Positions 43,598-51,940 of a DNA stretch of 64,000 nt are shown here, in pieces. The stretch is from Curtobacterium flaccumfaciens. GTDB taxonomy: Bacteria; Actinomycetota; Actinomycetes; Actinomycetales; Microbacteriaceae. The position numbers were made by a program, and so were the translations under genes. Numbering within the stretch: the stretch's first letter is position 1; each line of letters starts with the position of its first letter. The stretch is taken from contig NZ_JABMCF010000035.1 in the NCBI RefSeq assembly GCF_013359815.1, positions 1-64,000 of the forward strand, in the 5' to 3' direction. The notes under the pieces were generated by a model. That model was given only the letters and a program-made list of their open reading frames with translations. It was not told where the DNA came from and did not search any database.

Positions 43598-45190
43598 ATG
43601 ACCACCCCGGACACCGACGTGCAGCCGGACGCACTGCACGCCGAACGGCACCGCGCCGTCGCCTCGCGCGACGCGCGTTTCGACGGCCAGTTCGTCACCG
43701 CCGTGCACTCCACCGGCATCTACTGCCGGCCCAGCTGCCCGGCCCGCACGCCGAAGGTCTCGGGCGTCACCTTCTACCGCACGAGCGCCGCAGCGCACCT
43801 GGCCGGCTTCCGCGCGTGCAAGCGCTGCCTGCCCGAGGCGACTCCCGGCAGCCCCGAGTGGGACCTGCGCGAGGACGTCGCCGGCCGGGCGATGCGACTC
43901 GTCCTCGACGGTGTCGTCGAGCGCGACGGCGTCCCCGGGCTCGCCGCGCGTGTGGGGTACTCGGAGCGGCAGCTCAACCGCATCATGACGGCCGAGCTGG
44001 GCGCCGGGCCGAAGGCGCTCAGCCGGGCGCACCGGGCGCAGACCGCGCGGACCCTGCTCACCTCGTCCGACCTGCCCGTCGCCGACGTCGCGTTCGCCGC
44101 GGGCTTCGCCAGCGTCCGGCAGTTCAACGACACCGTGCGCGAGGTCTTCGCCGTCACCCCGACGGAGCTCCGCGCACGTCGGTCCGGGCGAGGCGACGGT
44201 GCCACGGGCGGCGGCGACGGGGCACTGCACGTGCACCTGCCGGCCCGGGCACCCTTCGACGCGCAGGGCCTCCTCGACTGGCACGCGCTGCACGCCCTGC
44301 CGGGCACGGAGCAGGTGGACACCGACCCCACCGGTCGGGTCACGTCGTACGGGCGGCTGGTCGCCCTGCCTGGAGGCCCGGGCTGGTTCAGCGCGTCGGC
44401 CGCCGTCCCCGACGTGGCCGGGCGGGGCACCGGGATCGACCTGCGCGTGCGGGTCACCGACCTCTCCGACCTGCCCGCGCTCGTGGCGCGGGTGCGTGCG
44501 CTGTTCGACCTCGACGCCGACCCGGTCGCCGTCGACGCCGTCCTCGGAGCCGTGCCCGAGCTCGCCGGCCCCGTCGCACGGGTGCCCGGCCTCCGGCTCC
44601 CCGGCGCGGTGGACGCGCACGAGATCGTGTTCCGCACCCTGATCGGGCAGCAGGTCTCGGTGGCCGCAGCGCGCACGGCGCAGACCCGGCTCGTGGCCGC
44701 ACTCGGCGCGACGGTGCCGGACGCCATCCGGCCCGGCGGACTGCTCTTCCCGTCGGCGGCGGTGATCGCCGAAAGCGGGCACGAGGTGCTGCGCGGCCCG
44801 GCCGCCCGCGTCGACACGATCCTGCGGGTGGCCGCCGCGCTCGCCGACGGGTCCCTGGTGGTGGACGGTGGGCAGTCCCTCGGTGATCTGCGCGACGGAC
44901 TCCTCGCGGTGAAGGGCATCGGGCCGTGGACCGCCGACTACGTCGCGCTGCGGGTCCGGCACCACCCCGACATCTTCCTCCACAGCGACCTCGCCGTGCG
45001 GAACGGTGCACAGGAACTCGGGCTGCCCGGAACGGCGCGCGAGCTCTCCCTATGGTCGGAGCAGGTGGCCCCCTGGCGGAGCTACCTCGCGATGCACTGC
45101 TGGCGACCGATCATCGACCGCGCGATGACCGCGACCGCCGGCGCCCGTGCAGCCCGTGCCCCCGAGGACCCCCGGAAGGACGACCGATGA
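43598..45190 (+). CDS. Ada-type regulator fused to AlkA-type DNA glycosylase
   Basis: 530 residues. The N-terminal Ada zinc domain has FVTAVHSTGIYCRPSCPAR and CKRCLPEA (four Cys); an AraC-type double HTH follows (about 90-190, ARVGYSERQLNRI and AGFASVRQFNDTVREVF); then an AlkA N-terminal domain and HhH-GPD glycosylase from about 330 with IGQQVSVAAARTAQTRL and LLAVKGIGPWTADYVALRV, whose catalytic Asp is in HHPDIFLHSDLAV. It should sense alkyl phosphotriesters and excise alkylated bases. CAGGCT lies six bases before the ATG. Coupled by ATGA to the Ogt gene. Confidence 0.92.
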   Translation: MTTPDTDVQPDALHAERHRAVASRDARFDGQFVTAVHSTGIYCRPSCPARTPKVSGVTFYRTSAAAHLAGFRACKRCLPEATPGSPEWDLREDVAGRAMRLVLDGVVERDGVPGLAARVGYSERQLNRIMTAELGAGPKALSRAHRAQTARTLLTSSDLPVADVAFAAGFASVRQFNDTVREVFAVTPTELRARRSGRGDGATGGGDGALHVHLPARAPFDAQGLLDWHALHALPGTEQVDTDPTGRVTSYGRLVALPGGPGWFSASAAVPDVAGRGTGIDLRVRVTDLSDLPALVARVRALFDLDADPVAVDAVLGAVPELAGPVARVPGLRLPGAVDAHEIVFRTLIGQQVSVAAARTAQTRLVAALGATVPDAIRPGGLLFPSAAVIAESGHEVLRGPAARVDTILRVAAALADGSLVVDGGQSLGDLRDGLLAVKGIGPWTADYVALRVRHHPDIFLHSDLAVRNGAQELGLPGTARELSLWSEQVAPWRSYLAMHCWRPIIDRAMTATAGARAARAPEDPRKDDR

Positions 45191-45699
45191 CCGACGCAAC
45201 CATCCAGACCCTGGACACCCCCGACGGGGCGTTCACCGTGCTCGAAGACGCCGAGGGCAGGGTCCTCGCGTCCGGGTGGACCGACTCCGTCGAGCGGATC
45301 CTCGCCCGCCTGGCCGACCGCCACCGCCCCGACCGGGTGCTCGACGGCGTGGTCGCCTCGGCCGACGCGGTCGACGCCTTCTACTCGGGCGAGGTCGAGC
45401 ACGCCATGCAGGTGCCCGTGCGCCAGTTCGGCACGGAGCTCTTCACCGAGGGGTGGCGCCAGCTCCGCCGGATCCCCGCCGGCGGCACCCTGACCTACAC
45501 CGGTTTCGCGGCGGCGATGGGCCGGCCCGACGCCGTGCGGGCGGCGGCGAGCGTGTGCGCCCGGAACGCCCCGGCGCTCTTCGTCCCATGCCACCGGGTG
45601 TTGCGCTCGGACGGCACGCTCGGCGGCTTCGCGTGGGGGCTCGACGTCAAGCGGTCCCTGCTCGAACGGGAGTCTGTGGGCACCACGGCACTCGTCTGA
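45187..45699 (+). CDS. ogt: Methylated-DNA-protein-cysteine methyltransferase
   Basis: 170 residues. The suicide Cys is in ALFVPCHRVLRSDGTLGGFA, with the recognition helix GMGRPDAVRAAASVCARN-like segment (AAMGRPDAVRAAASVCARNA) and the closing LLERE. It removes methyl groups from O6-methylguanine. Overlap with the Ada/AlkA gene makes an adaptive-response operon. Confidence 0.92.
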   Translation: MTDATIQTLDTPDGAFTVLEDAEGRVLASGWTDSVERILARLADRHRPDRVLDGVVASADAVDAFYSGEVEHAMQVPVRQFGTELFTEGWRQLRRIPAGGTLTYTGFAAAMGRPDAVRAAASVCARNAPALFVPCHRVLRSDGTLGGFAWGLDVKRSLLERESVGTTALV

Positions 45700-45701
45700 G
45701 T

Positions 45702-45726
45702 TGTACAAAACGCTCTAGAATGTACA
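45702..45726. promoter_or_regulatory. Operator and promoter of the Phd-RelE module
   Basis: Two TGTACA palindromes (45702-45707 and 45721-45726) lie 19 bases apart, start to start, the second overlapping the end of the -10 TAGAAT (45716-45721). The GTG of the antitoxin gene is at 45728. The layout suits cooperative autorepression by the Phd dimer. Confidence 0.65.
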
Positions 45727-45727
45727 G

Positions 45728-45988
45728 GTGAGCGAAGTGTCGATCTCCGAAGCCCGTGGCCGCCTGGCGTCGATCATCGATGATGCCCGGCACGAACCCG
45801 TCTACCTGACCCGGCGCAACAAGCGCGTCGCGGCCGTGGTCGACGCGGCCGTCCTCGACCGGTTGCTCGAGGCGGCGGAGGACCTGGACGACCTGAAGGC
45901 GGTGGAAGAGGCCCGACTCGAGAACGAGCGCATCGGCGGCGAGAACGTCAAGTGGGAGGACCTCAGGCGCGAACTCGGTCTGGGATGA
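45728..45988 (+). CDS. Phd/YefM-family antitoxin
   Basis: 86 residues with the full Phd pattern: VSISEARGRLASIIDDARHE, PVYLTRRNKRVAAVVDAAVL and a C-terminal acidic helix that binds the toxin. GTG start six bases after TAGAAT. The stop overlaps the RelE ATG (ATGA at 45985). Confidence 0.88.
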   Translation: MSEVSISEARGRLASIIDDARHEPVYLTRRNKRVAAVVDAAVLDRLLEAAEDLDDLKAVEEARLENERIGGENVKWEDLRRELGLG

Positions 45989-46245
45989 CCTACGACATCG
46001 AGTTCGAGCCGAGTGCGGGGCGTGCCATCCGCAAACTGCCGCCACATGCCCGACGACTCGTCGAAGGGGTTCTCGCGATCCTGGCTGACGAGCCACGTCC
46101 ACCCGCGGCTCGTCGACTCGTCAACAGCCCGGAATGGCGTGTCCGGGTCGGTGACTACCGCGTGATCTACCTGATCGACGATGGGCGGCTCGTGGTCGTC
46201 GTCGTGCGCGCCGGGCACCGGCGCGAGGTCTACCGGGGTCGTTGA
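45985..46245 (+). CDS. RelE/ParE-family toxin
   Basis: 86 residues: FEPSAGRAIRKLPPHARRLV, NSPEWRVRVGDYRVIYLIDD and the C-terminal VVVRAGHRREVYRG, matching RelE mRNA interferases including the basic and Arg/Tyr residues near the C-terminus. Coupled to the antitoxin. The module is intact, unlike the decayed one at 35923-36539. Confidence 0.9.
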   Translation: MTYDIEFEPSAGRAIRKLPPHARRLVEGVLAILADEPRPPAARRLVNSPEWRVRVGDYRVIYLIDDGRLVVVVVRAGHRREVYRGR

Positions 46246-46249
46246 GGCG

Positions 46250-46843
46250 TCAGGCGATCGCGCTGCGCAGGCTGTCCACGTGCAGTTCGACGAGCGCCAG
46301 GACCCGCTCGGGCGCACGTGCCGCCGGATCCCACGTGTGCTCGACCGCCAGCCCGTCGATCAGCGCGTGCAGCCGGTCGACCTCGTCGGTCAGGTCGCGA
46401 CCGTCGCCGAAGCCGCCGTCCTCACGCAGGATCTCCAGCGCCCGGGTGCACACCTGGCTGACCCCGTCGTTCAGGCGTCGGGCACTCGCGGCCAGGTGGT
46501 CGTCGGTGCGCGCGAGCACGCCGAGCTGCACCTGCGCCAGGATCTCGGTCGTGCGCTCGGCGTCGAGCGGCAGCACCTGGGCGAGGACGTCCAGTGCGAG
46601 CGCACGACCCGTCGAACGCAGGGCGGCGAGCCGAACGGTGACCCGTTCCTCGATGATCGTCAGGCAGTGCTCGCGCAGGGCGTGCTGTGTCGGGAACACG
46701 CGGCGGAGTGACGCCGGGGCGATGCCGGCCTCGTCCGCGACGTTCCGCACGGACAGCGCACTGAGGCCGTCCCGCTCCAGGATCCGCAGGCAGGCCGCAG
46801 CCACCAGGGATCCCCGTTCCTCGAGGTCGACACGGCGGGGCAC
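46250..46843 (-). CDS. TetR-family repressor
   Basis: 197 residues. N-terminal HTH (about 10-55; LSVRNVADEAGIAPASLRRVFPT in parts, LSALSVRNVADEAGIAPASL and RRVFPTQHAL), then a helical ligand domain. GTG 46843 follows TAGGCT (complement of 46850-46855) by six bases; that hexamer overlaps the upstream membrane gene's stop codon. Likely binds the 24-base palindrome at 47458-47481 and represses the membrane gene. Confidence 0.87.
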   Translation of the reverse strand: MPRRVDLEERGSLVAAACLRILERDGLSALSVRNVADEAGIAPASLRRVFPTQHALREHCLTIIEERVTVRLAALRSTGRALALDVLAQVLPLDAERTTEILAQVQLGVLARTDDHLAASARRLNDGVSQVCTRALEILREDGGFGDGRDLTDEVDRLHALIDGLAVEHTWDPAARAPERVLALVELHVDSLRSAIA

Positions 46844-46852
46844 CGGGTCAGC

Positions 46853-47419
46853 CTACGGCTGGCTCGACGCTCCGGCCGGGTCCGCGGCTGCGGTGGTGAC
46901 TCGGCGCGGCCAGATCGTGTAACTGATCGCCCACAGCAGTTCGATGCCCAGGACCACCCCGAGCAGTGCGACCGTGCCCTGCAGCTCGTCCGTGCGCTCC
47001 GGGTCGCCGACGACGAGCACGAGCGCACCGATGATCCCGCCGGCGATCAGCACGGCGAGCCCGGTCCGCAGCACGTCGCCCCAGCACCGGGCCGTGTACC
47101 GCCGTCCACTCAGACGCTCCGGCGCGGGACCCCCGGCGAACCGGTGCGTGAACCGGACGTCCGCCCACGCGATCATCCGGTGCCCGTACGCGACCGAGAA
47201 GCCGATGTAGATCGCCGCGAGTCCGTGGTGCCACGACGCGGTTCCGCCACCGAGCAGGTCGACCGTGACGACCGCGAGCAGCACGAGGTCGATCACGGGT
47301 GCCGCGACGAGCATCGCCGCACCCGTGCGCGGCCGTCGCAGCAGGTACCGGGTGGTCAGGCCGCCGAGGATCGCGACCCAGAAGGCGATCTCGCAGGCGA
47401 TGATGGCGATGAGTGTCAT
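46853..47419 (-). CDS. Conserved actinobacterial membrane protein next to TetR
   Basis: 188 residues, about five hydrophobic segments (3-22, 30-50, 63-80, 111-135, 145-163). The central block YIGFSVAYGHRMIAWADVRF then THRFAGG is the most recognisable and recurs in actinobacterial membrane proteins of unknown role beside TetR regulators. GGGGAA before ATG 47419 serves as Shine-Dalgarno site. The 5' leader contains a GGTGGC hexamer array (47430-47455). Function unknown; export or stress sensing is speculation. Confidence 0.72.
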   Translation of the reverse strand: MTLIAIIACEIAFWVAILGGLTTRYLLRRPRTGAAMLVAAPVIDLVLLAVVTVDLLGGGTASWHHGLAAIYIGFSVAYGHRMIAWADVRFTHRFAGGPAPERLSGRRYTARCWGDVLRTGLAVLIAGGIIGALVLVVGDPERTDELQGTVALLGVVLGIELLWAISYTIWPRRVTTAAADPAGASSQP

Positions 47420-47429
47420 GGTTCCCCGA

Positions 47430-47455
47430 GGCGGTGGCGGTGGCGGTGGCGGTGT
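47430..47455. repeat. GGTGGC hexanucleotide array in a 5' leader
   Basis: About four tandem copies of GGTGGC (GCCACC on the coding strand) lie between the TetR operator and the start codon at 47419. Copy-number change would alter leader length, not the protein. Confidence 0.8.
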
Positions 47456-47457
47456 TC

Positions 47458-47481
47458 GTTTGAGTACAGGTGTACTCAAAC
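47458..47481. promoter_or_regulatory. 24-base palindrome, probable TetR operator
   Basis: Perfect arms GTTTGAGTACA (47458-47468) and TGTACTCAAAC (47471-47481) around GG. It lies upstream of the membrane gene-tetR operon on one side and the hydrolase gene on the other, so it could control both directions. Confidence 0.85.
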
Positions 47482-47642
47482 AGGATGGCACGGCGACCAC
47501 CACGGTGTCGAGCGACGGGGTTCTGCCCCTGGAAGCGGGGGGAGACACGGACTCCCATGCCTGCGACACTCGGAGGACCGGTAATCCGCACGGTCCCCTC
47601 CGAGGCCCGACGCATCGCCGTCGACAGCTCGCAAAGGACCCC

Positions 47643-48464
47643 ATGCTCCCTCCAGTCGACCGAACGGTCGTCTCCTCCGACGGCACCACCATCGCCGTCT
47701 CCGAGGCAGGGGACGGGCCGGCGGTCGTCGTCGTGGGCGGTGCCTTCGACCACCGCGGGACCCCGTACCTCGACCGCGTGGTCGCCGAGCTCGGCTCGAC
47801 CCACCGCGTGGTGACCTACGACCGCCGTGGCCGTGGTGCCAGCGGTGACTCCCCGTCGTGGGCGATCGAGCGCGAGGTCGACGACCTGCGCGCCGTCGTC
47901 GAGAGCATCGGCGCACCGACCACCGCCGTGGGCATCTGCGTCGGCGCCGGTGTCGTCCTGCACGGGCTCGCCACCGGACTGCCCGTCGACGGCGCAGTCC
48001 TGTGGGAACCGCCGTACCGCGCCTCGGTCGACCCGCACGCCGACGACGTCGTGTTCGCTGACCTGCTCGACGAACACGTCGGCGCTGGCCGCCGGGCCCA
48101 GGCCGTCCGCGGGTTCCTGACCCAGGTGCTCGGGGTCCCGATGGGCCAGATCACGGCCCTGCGGCTCAAGGGGTCGCTCTGGCGCTCCCTGGTCGTCGAC
48201 GCCCACGTGCTCAGCCGCGAGGTCCGCCTGCTGAACGGCCTCGCCGTGCCCGAGCGGGTCGCTGCCGCCGTGGGTGTGCCGGTACTCGTCGGCGCCGGTG
48301 GCGACGGACTCGAGTGGATGCGCCGTGCGGCCCGCGCCGTGGTCGACGCCGTCCCGGGCTCGGAGTACGCCGAGGTGCCCGGGCAGGGACACGTCCCCGC
48401 TCCCGCGGCCCTCGGAGCCCTGATCGACCGCGTCCGGAGCCGGATCGCCTCGCCCAGCAGCTGA
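47643..48464 (+). CDS. Alpha/beta hydrolase with Cys at the nucleophile position
   Basis: 273 residues. VVVGGAFDHRGTPYLDRVVA and VVTYDRRGRGASGDSPSW open the fold. The elbow, normally G-x-S-x-G, reads AVGICVGAGVVLHG (about 94-107), so Cys replaces Ser. The C-terminal His is in VPGQGHVPAPAAL; an acid is not certain. Cys nucleophiles occur in dienelactone hydrolases, but loss of activity is equally possible. AAAGGA before ATG 47643 is the Shine-Dalgarno site. It may be under the TetR operator. Confidence 0.82.
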   Translation: MLPPVDRTVVSSDGTTIAVSEAGDGPAVVVVGGAFDHRGTPYLDRVVAELGSTHRVVTYDRRGRGASGDSPSWAIEREVDDLRAVVESIGAPTTAVGICVGAGVVLHGLATGLPVDGAVLWEPPYRASVDPHADDVVFADLLDEHVGAGRRAQAVRGFLTQVLGVPMGQITALRLKGSLWRSLVVDAHVLSREVRLLNGLAVPERVAAAVGVPVLVGAGGDGLEWMRRAARAVVDAVPGSEYAEVPGQGHVPAPAALGALIDRVRSRIASPSS

Positions 48465-48482
48465 CTGCGAGAGGATGGGCGG

Positions 48483-49355
48483 GTGAACGCACCCCGCCTC
48501 GGTCTCCTGCTCGACGTCGACGGGCCCATCGCCAGCCCGGTCTCCCGCACCATCGCGATCCCGAGCATCGTCGCGGACCTCGTCGCGCTCGCCGCCGAGG
48601 GCATCCCGATCGTCTTCAACACCGGCCGCAGCGACGCCTTCATCCGCTCCGAGGTCGTCGGTCCGCTGCTCGCTGGGGGTCTCGCCGAGGGTGGACGGGT
48701 CCACGCCGTCTGCGAGAAGGGCGCCGTGTGGTGCTCGATCGGCCCGCAGTACGACGGCGGCATGGGCGAACTGACCGTCGCCGAGGACCTCGCGCTGCCG
48801 CGGGACTACGCCGACGAGATGCGCGAGCTGGTCCGCGACGAGTACGCCGACCTGGTGTTCTTCGACGAGACGAAGCGCGCCATGGTGTCGATCGAGCAGC
48901 GCGTCGAGGTGCCGAACGCCACCTACCTGGCCCGCCAGCCGGAGTTCGACGCGAAGGCCATGGCCGCACTCGAGCGTCGCGGGCTCGGTGTCCGCCGACT
49001 CGACGACGTCCGGCCCGATGCCGACGGCGCCGTGCAGTGGCGCATCGACCCGACGATCATCTCGACCGACGTCGAGTCCGACCGCAGCGGCAAGGACCTG
49101 GGCGCCGAACGCTCGCTCGAGCTCCTCGGGCAGGACGGCGAGCTCCCGGTCACCTGGCGCACCGTGGGGGACTCCCGCAGCGACTACGCCATGGCGGACT
49201 GGCTGCACGCCCACGGTCACGAGGTCGCGCACGTCGACGTCCGTCCCGCCGACGGGGTGCCGGCCACGCCGTACCCGGTGCTCACCGCGCCCGTCGACGT
49301 GATCCACGACGAGGCCGGAGCCCGGTTCCTGGCGGACTGGCGCGCGGGCCGCTGA
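48483..49355 (+). CDS. HAD-superfamily hydrolase-like protein
   Basis: 290 residues. Motif I is LLLDVDGPIASPV (DxD kept, with Pro where Thr is usual), motif II IVFNTGRSD, and motif IV GDSRSDYAMADWLHAHGHEV. The cap region between suggests a HAD-IIB-like sugar-phosphatase shape. GTG six bases after GAGGAT (48471-48476). Substrate unknown. Confidence 0.78.
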   Translation: MNAPRLGLLLDVDGPIASPVSRTIAIPSIVADLVALAAEGIPIVFNTGRSDAFIRSEVVGPLLAGGLAEGGRVHAVCEKGAVWCSIGPQYDGGMGELTVAEDLALPRDYADEMRELVRDEYADLVFFDETKRAMVSIEQRVEVPNATYLARQPEFDAKAMAALERRGLGVRRLDDVRPDADGAVQWRIDPTIISTDVESDRSGKDLGAERSLELLGQDGELPVTWRTVGDSRSDYAMADWLHAHGHEVAHVDVRPADGVPATPYPVLTAPVDVIHDEAGARFLADWRAGR

Positions 49356-49463
49356 CGCGACCGCGGCCCTGGACGCGCCCGTCAGCCGGCCGAGCGGTGC
49401 GTGCCGGACCGCCACCGCGCCTCCCGGCCGTCACCGGACCGGCCCACCGTCCGGCCGGACGCT

Positions 49464-49493
49464 TTGCGTGACACAGTGGTACACCAGTACCCT
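49464..49493 (+). promoter_or_regulatory. Promoter of the amino acid permease gene
   Basis: TTGCGT (49464-49469) and TACCCT (49488-49493) are 18 bases apart, 38 bases before the ATG. Between them TGGTACACCA is a near-palindrome of the TGGT-ACCA kind bound by GntR-type repressors. Confidence 0.5.
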
Positions 49494-49531
49494 TCCGAGG
49501 TCCGCCGCCAGCCGATGACGGGATCCACCCC

Positions 49532-51007
49532 ATGGCAACGAAGCTCCGCATCAAGTCGATCGAGGCCTCCCTGGCCGACTCCGAGGAGCAGGGCAGGTCC
49601 CTGAAACGCTCCCTGAAGACGTTCGACATCGCCGCGATGGGGATCGCGGTCGCCGTCGGCGCCGGCATCTTCTCGGTCGGCGCGAACGCCGCCGCGAACT
49701 TCGCCGGGCCCGGCGTCATCATCTCCTTCCTGCTCGCCGCCGTCACCTGCGGCCTGGCGATCATGTGCTACGCCGAGTTCGCGTCGACGATCCCCGTCGC
49801 CGGCTCCGCGTACACGTTCACCTACGCCACGATGGGTGAGCTGCTCGCCTGGATCGTGGGCTGGGACCTCATCCTCGAGACCCTCACGGCCAGCGCCGTG
49901 ATCGCGAAGTACTGGGGCATCTACCTCAGCGAAGCGTTCAAGGTGTTCGGCGTCGACCTGCCCAGCACGATCCAGCTCGGTCCGATCCCGTTCACCTGGG
50001 GGCCGGTGCTCATCGTCGGGATCTTCACGGTGCTCCTCGCCTTCGGCACCCGCCTGTCGTCGCGGGTGTCGGCGGTCATCACGGTCATCAAGGTCGCGAT
50101 CGTCGTGTTCGTCATCGTCGCCGGTGCGTTCTTCGTCAAGGCCGCGAACTTCACCCCGTTCATCCCGCCGGCCGAGCCCGCCAAGGGTGCCGAGGGCAGC
50201 GTCTGGACGCAGTCCCTCGTGTCGTGGTTCACCGGTGCGGAGCCCGCCCAGTACGGCGTCTTCGGCCTGCTCGCCGCGGCGTCCCTGGTGTTCTTCGCCT
50301 TCATCGGGTTCGACGTCGTCGCCACCAGTGCCGAGGAGACCGAGAACCCGCAGAAGACGCTGCCCCGCGGCATCTTCATCGGCCTCGGCATCGTGACCCT
50401 GCTCTACGTCGGCGTCAGCATCGTCATCACCGGCATGGTCTCGTACCAGCGCCTGGCCGAGGAGGACACACCGTCCCTGGCGTCGGCGTTCAACATCGTC
50501 GGGCTGCCGTGGGCCGCCGGCATCATCGCCATCGGCTCCCTGATCGGGCTGACCACCGTCGTCATGGTGCTGCTGCTCGGCCTGTCCCGCATCGTCTTCT
50601 CGATGAGCCGCGACGGCCTGCTGCCCCGCTGGTTCTCGAAGACCAACCCGAAGACGCAGACGCCGGTGCGCGTGCAGGTCGTCGCCGGTGTCGTCGTGGC
50701 GCTGCTGGCCGGGTTCACGGCGGTCGACAAGCTCGAGGGCATGATCAACATCGGCACGCTGTCCGCGTTCGTCCTGGTGTCGATCGGCATCGTCGTGCTG
50801 CGTCGGTCGCGGCCCGACGCCCCGCGGGCCTTCCGGGTGCCGTGGTCGCCGGTGCTCCCGATCATCTCGGCGGTGCTGTGCTTCTGGCTGATGCTGAACC
50901 TCGAGGTCGAGACCTGGCTCCGGTTCGTCGTCTGGCTGGCCATCGGCTTCGTCATCTACTTCGGCTACAGCCGTCGGCACAGCCGCGTCGGCCAGCGCAT
51001 GCAGTAG
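49532..51007 (+). CDS. APC-family (CAT-type) amino acid permease
   Basis: 491 residues with about 12-13 membrane segments. The first helix GIAVAVGAGIFSVGANAAAN has the Gly-rich APC motif and FIGFDVVATSAEETENPQKT the TM6-7 loop typical of cationic amino acid transporters. The N-terminus (SIEASLADSEEQGRSLKRSL) is the usual CAT-type cytoplasmic start. Substrate probably a basic or neutral amino acid; not fixed. It is not in an operon. Confidence 0.88.
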   Translation: MATKLRIKSIEASLADSEEQGRSLKRSLKTFDIAAMGIAVAVGAGIFSVGANAAANFAGPGVIISFLLAAVTCGLAIMCYAEFASTIPVAGSAYTFTYATMGELLAWIVGWDLILETLTASAVIAKYWGIYLSEAFKVFGVDLPSTIQLGPIPFTWGPVLIVGIFTVLLAFGTRLSSRVSAVITVIKVAIVVFVIVAGAFFVKAANFTPFIPPAEPAKGAEGSVWTQSLVSWFTGAEPAQYGVFGLLAAASLVFFAFIGFDVVATSAEETENPQKTLPRGIFIGLGIVTLLYVGVSIVITGMVSYQRLAEEDTPSLASAFNIVGLPWAAGIIAIGSLIGLTTVVMVLLLGLSRIVFSMSRDGLLPRWFSKTNPKTQTPVRVQVVAGVVVALLAGFTAVDKLEGMINIGTLSAFVLVSIGIVVLRRSRPDAPRAFRVPWSPVLPIISAVLCFWLMLNLEVETWLRFVVWLAIGFVIYFGYSRRHSRVGQRMQ

Positions 51008-51033
51008 GGCGGCTCCTCGGGTCGGCCTGGCCC

Positions 51034-51103
51034 GCTGAACACCGGTGTTCGCACGTTGCACACCCGCAGACCGCGGCGCGACGCGTGGACACCGGTGTTT
51101 TGC
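51034..51103. repeat. Palindromic repeat, family 2, copy B
   Basis: 70 bases, inverted ends ACACCGGTG and CACCGGTGT with flanking GCTGA and TTTTGC. The interior CACACCCGCAGACCGCGG matches copy A at 21789. Lies between the permease stop and the convergent lysE remnant. Confidence 0.85.
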
Positions 51104-51140
51104 ATCCACCGCCCGCCCGCCCGCCGCGCCGCCGCCGCCG

Positions 51141-51871
51141 CTACGCGCCGACGAGCAGGAGCGCGCCGAACGCGAGCATCACGACGGCGACCAGGCCGTC
51201 GAACACCCGCCAGGTCAGCGGCTTCTCGAACAGCGGCCGCAGCAGGCGTCCGCCGAACCCGAGGGCCCCGAACCACAGGCAGCTCGCCGCGACGGCACCG
51301 ATCGTCCAGAGCCACCGGTCGTCCGCACCCTGCTGGTTCGCCACCGACCCGAGGAACACCAGCGTGTCCAGGTAGACGTGCGGGTTCGCCCACGTGAAGA
51401 CGAGCATGGTCAGCACGGCCGTCCGCATGGTCACCACCTGGCCGGGAGGCGCGGTGCGCGTCCGCCCCGCCGCCACCGTCGTGCGCCCGGTCGCGTCGCC
51501 CCCGCGCCCGCGCTCGCAGCGTCGCCCACGACCCCGTCGTCGGCCGCCTCGTCGGCGACCCGCATCGCGTCCCCCGAGGGCCGCAGCGCACGCCGCGCCG
51601 CGAGCACCCCGTACGTGAGCAGGAACGCGGCACCGACGAACCGGATCACCAGGAGCGCCACGGGGAACCGCTCGACCACGGCGCCGACCCCGAGCACCCC
51701 GGCGACGATGAGCAGCGCATCCGAGACCGCGCACACCACGACCGCCGCGGCCACCACCCGGAGTCCTGCGCTGACCGCGAGCCGGAGCAGGTACGTGTTC
51801 TGCACACCGATCGCGACGATCAGTGCGAGGCCGGTGCCGAGGCCGGAGAGCAGAGGCAGGAGCGAGGTCAC
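51141..51871 (-). pseudogene. LysE-family exporter gene, frameshifted
   Basis: Read in two frames, the sequence encodes a whole LysE/ArgO exporter. The first frame (from GTG 51871) gives LSGLGTGLALIVAIGVQNTY and the LLTYGVLAARRALRPSG helix. After about residue 124 the sense continues in another frame as MRTAVLTMLVFTWANPHVYL, then GFGGRLLRPLFEKP and the last span. Restoring one base to the C-run at 51499-51503 (five C; six would fit) rejoins the frames to a 243-residue protein. TAGCGT lies six bases before the GTG. Could be a true pseudogene or a sequencing error. Confidence 0.8.
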
Positions 51872-51940
51872 GATCCGACGCTAGGGCCGGGCGTCGGTGT
51901 AGTACAGCTCACGTTCGTGCAGCGCCGTAAGCTCAGCTGC

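Noticed and set aside
51431-51871. Programmed ribosomal frameshift in lysE
   Set aside because: No slippery heptamer or downstream structure argued for it; a one-base change in a C-run is simpler. Not excluded.
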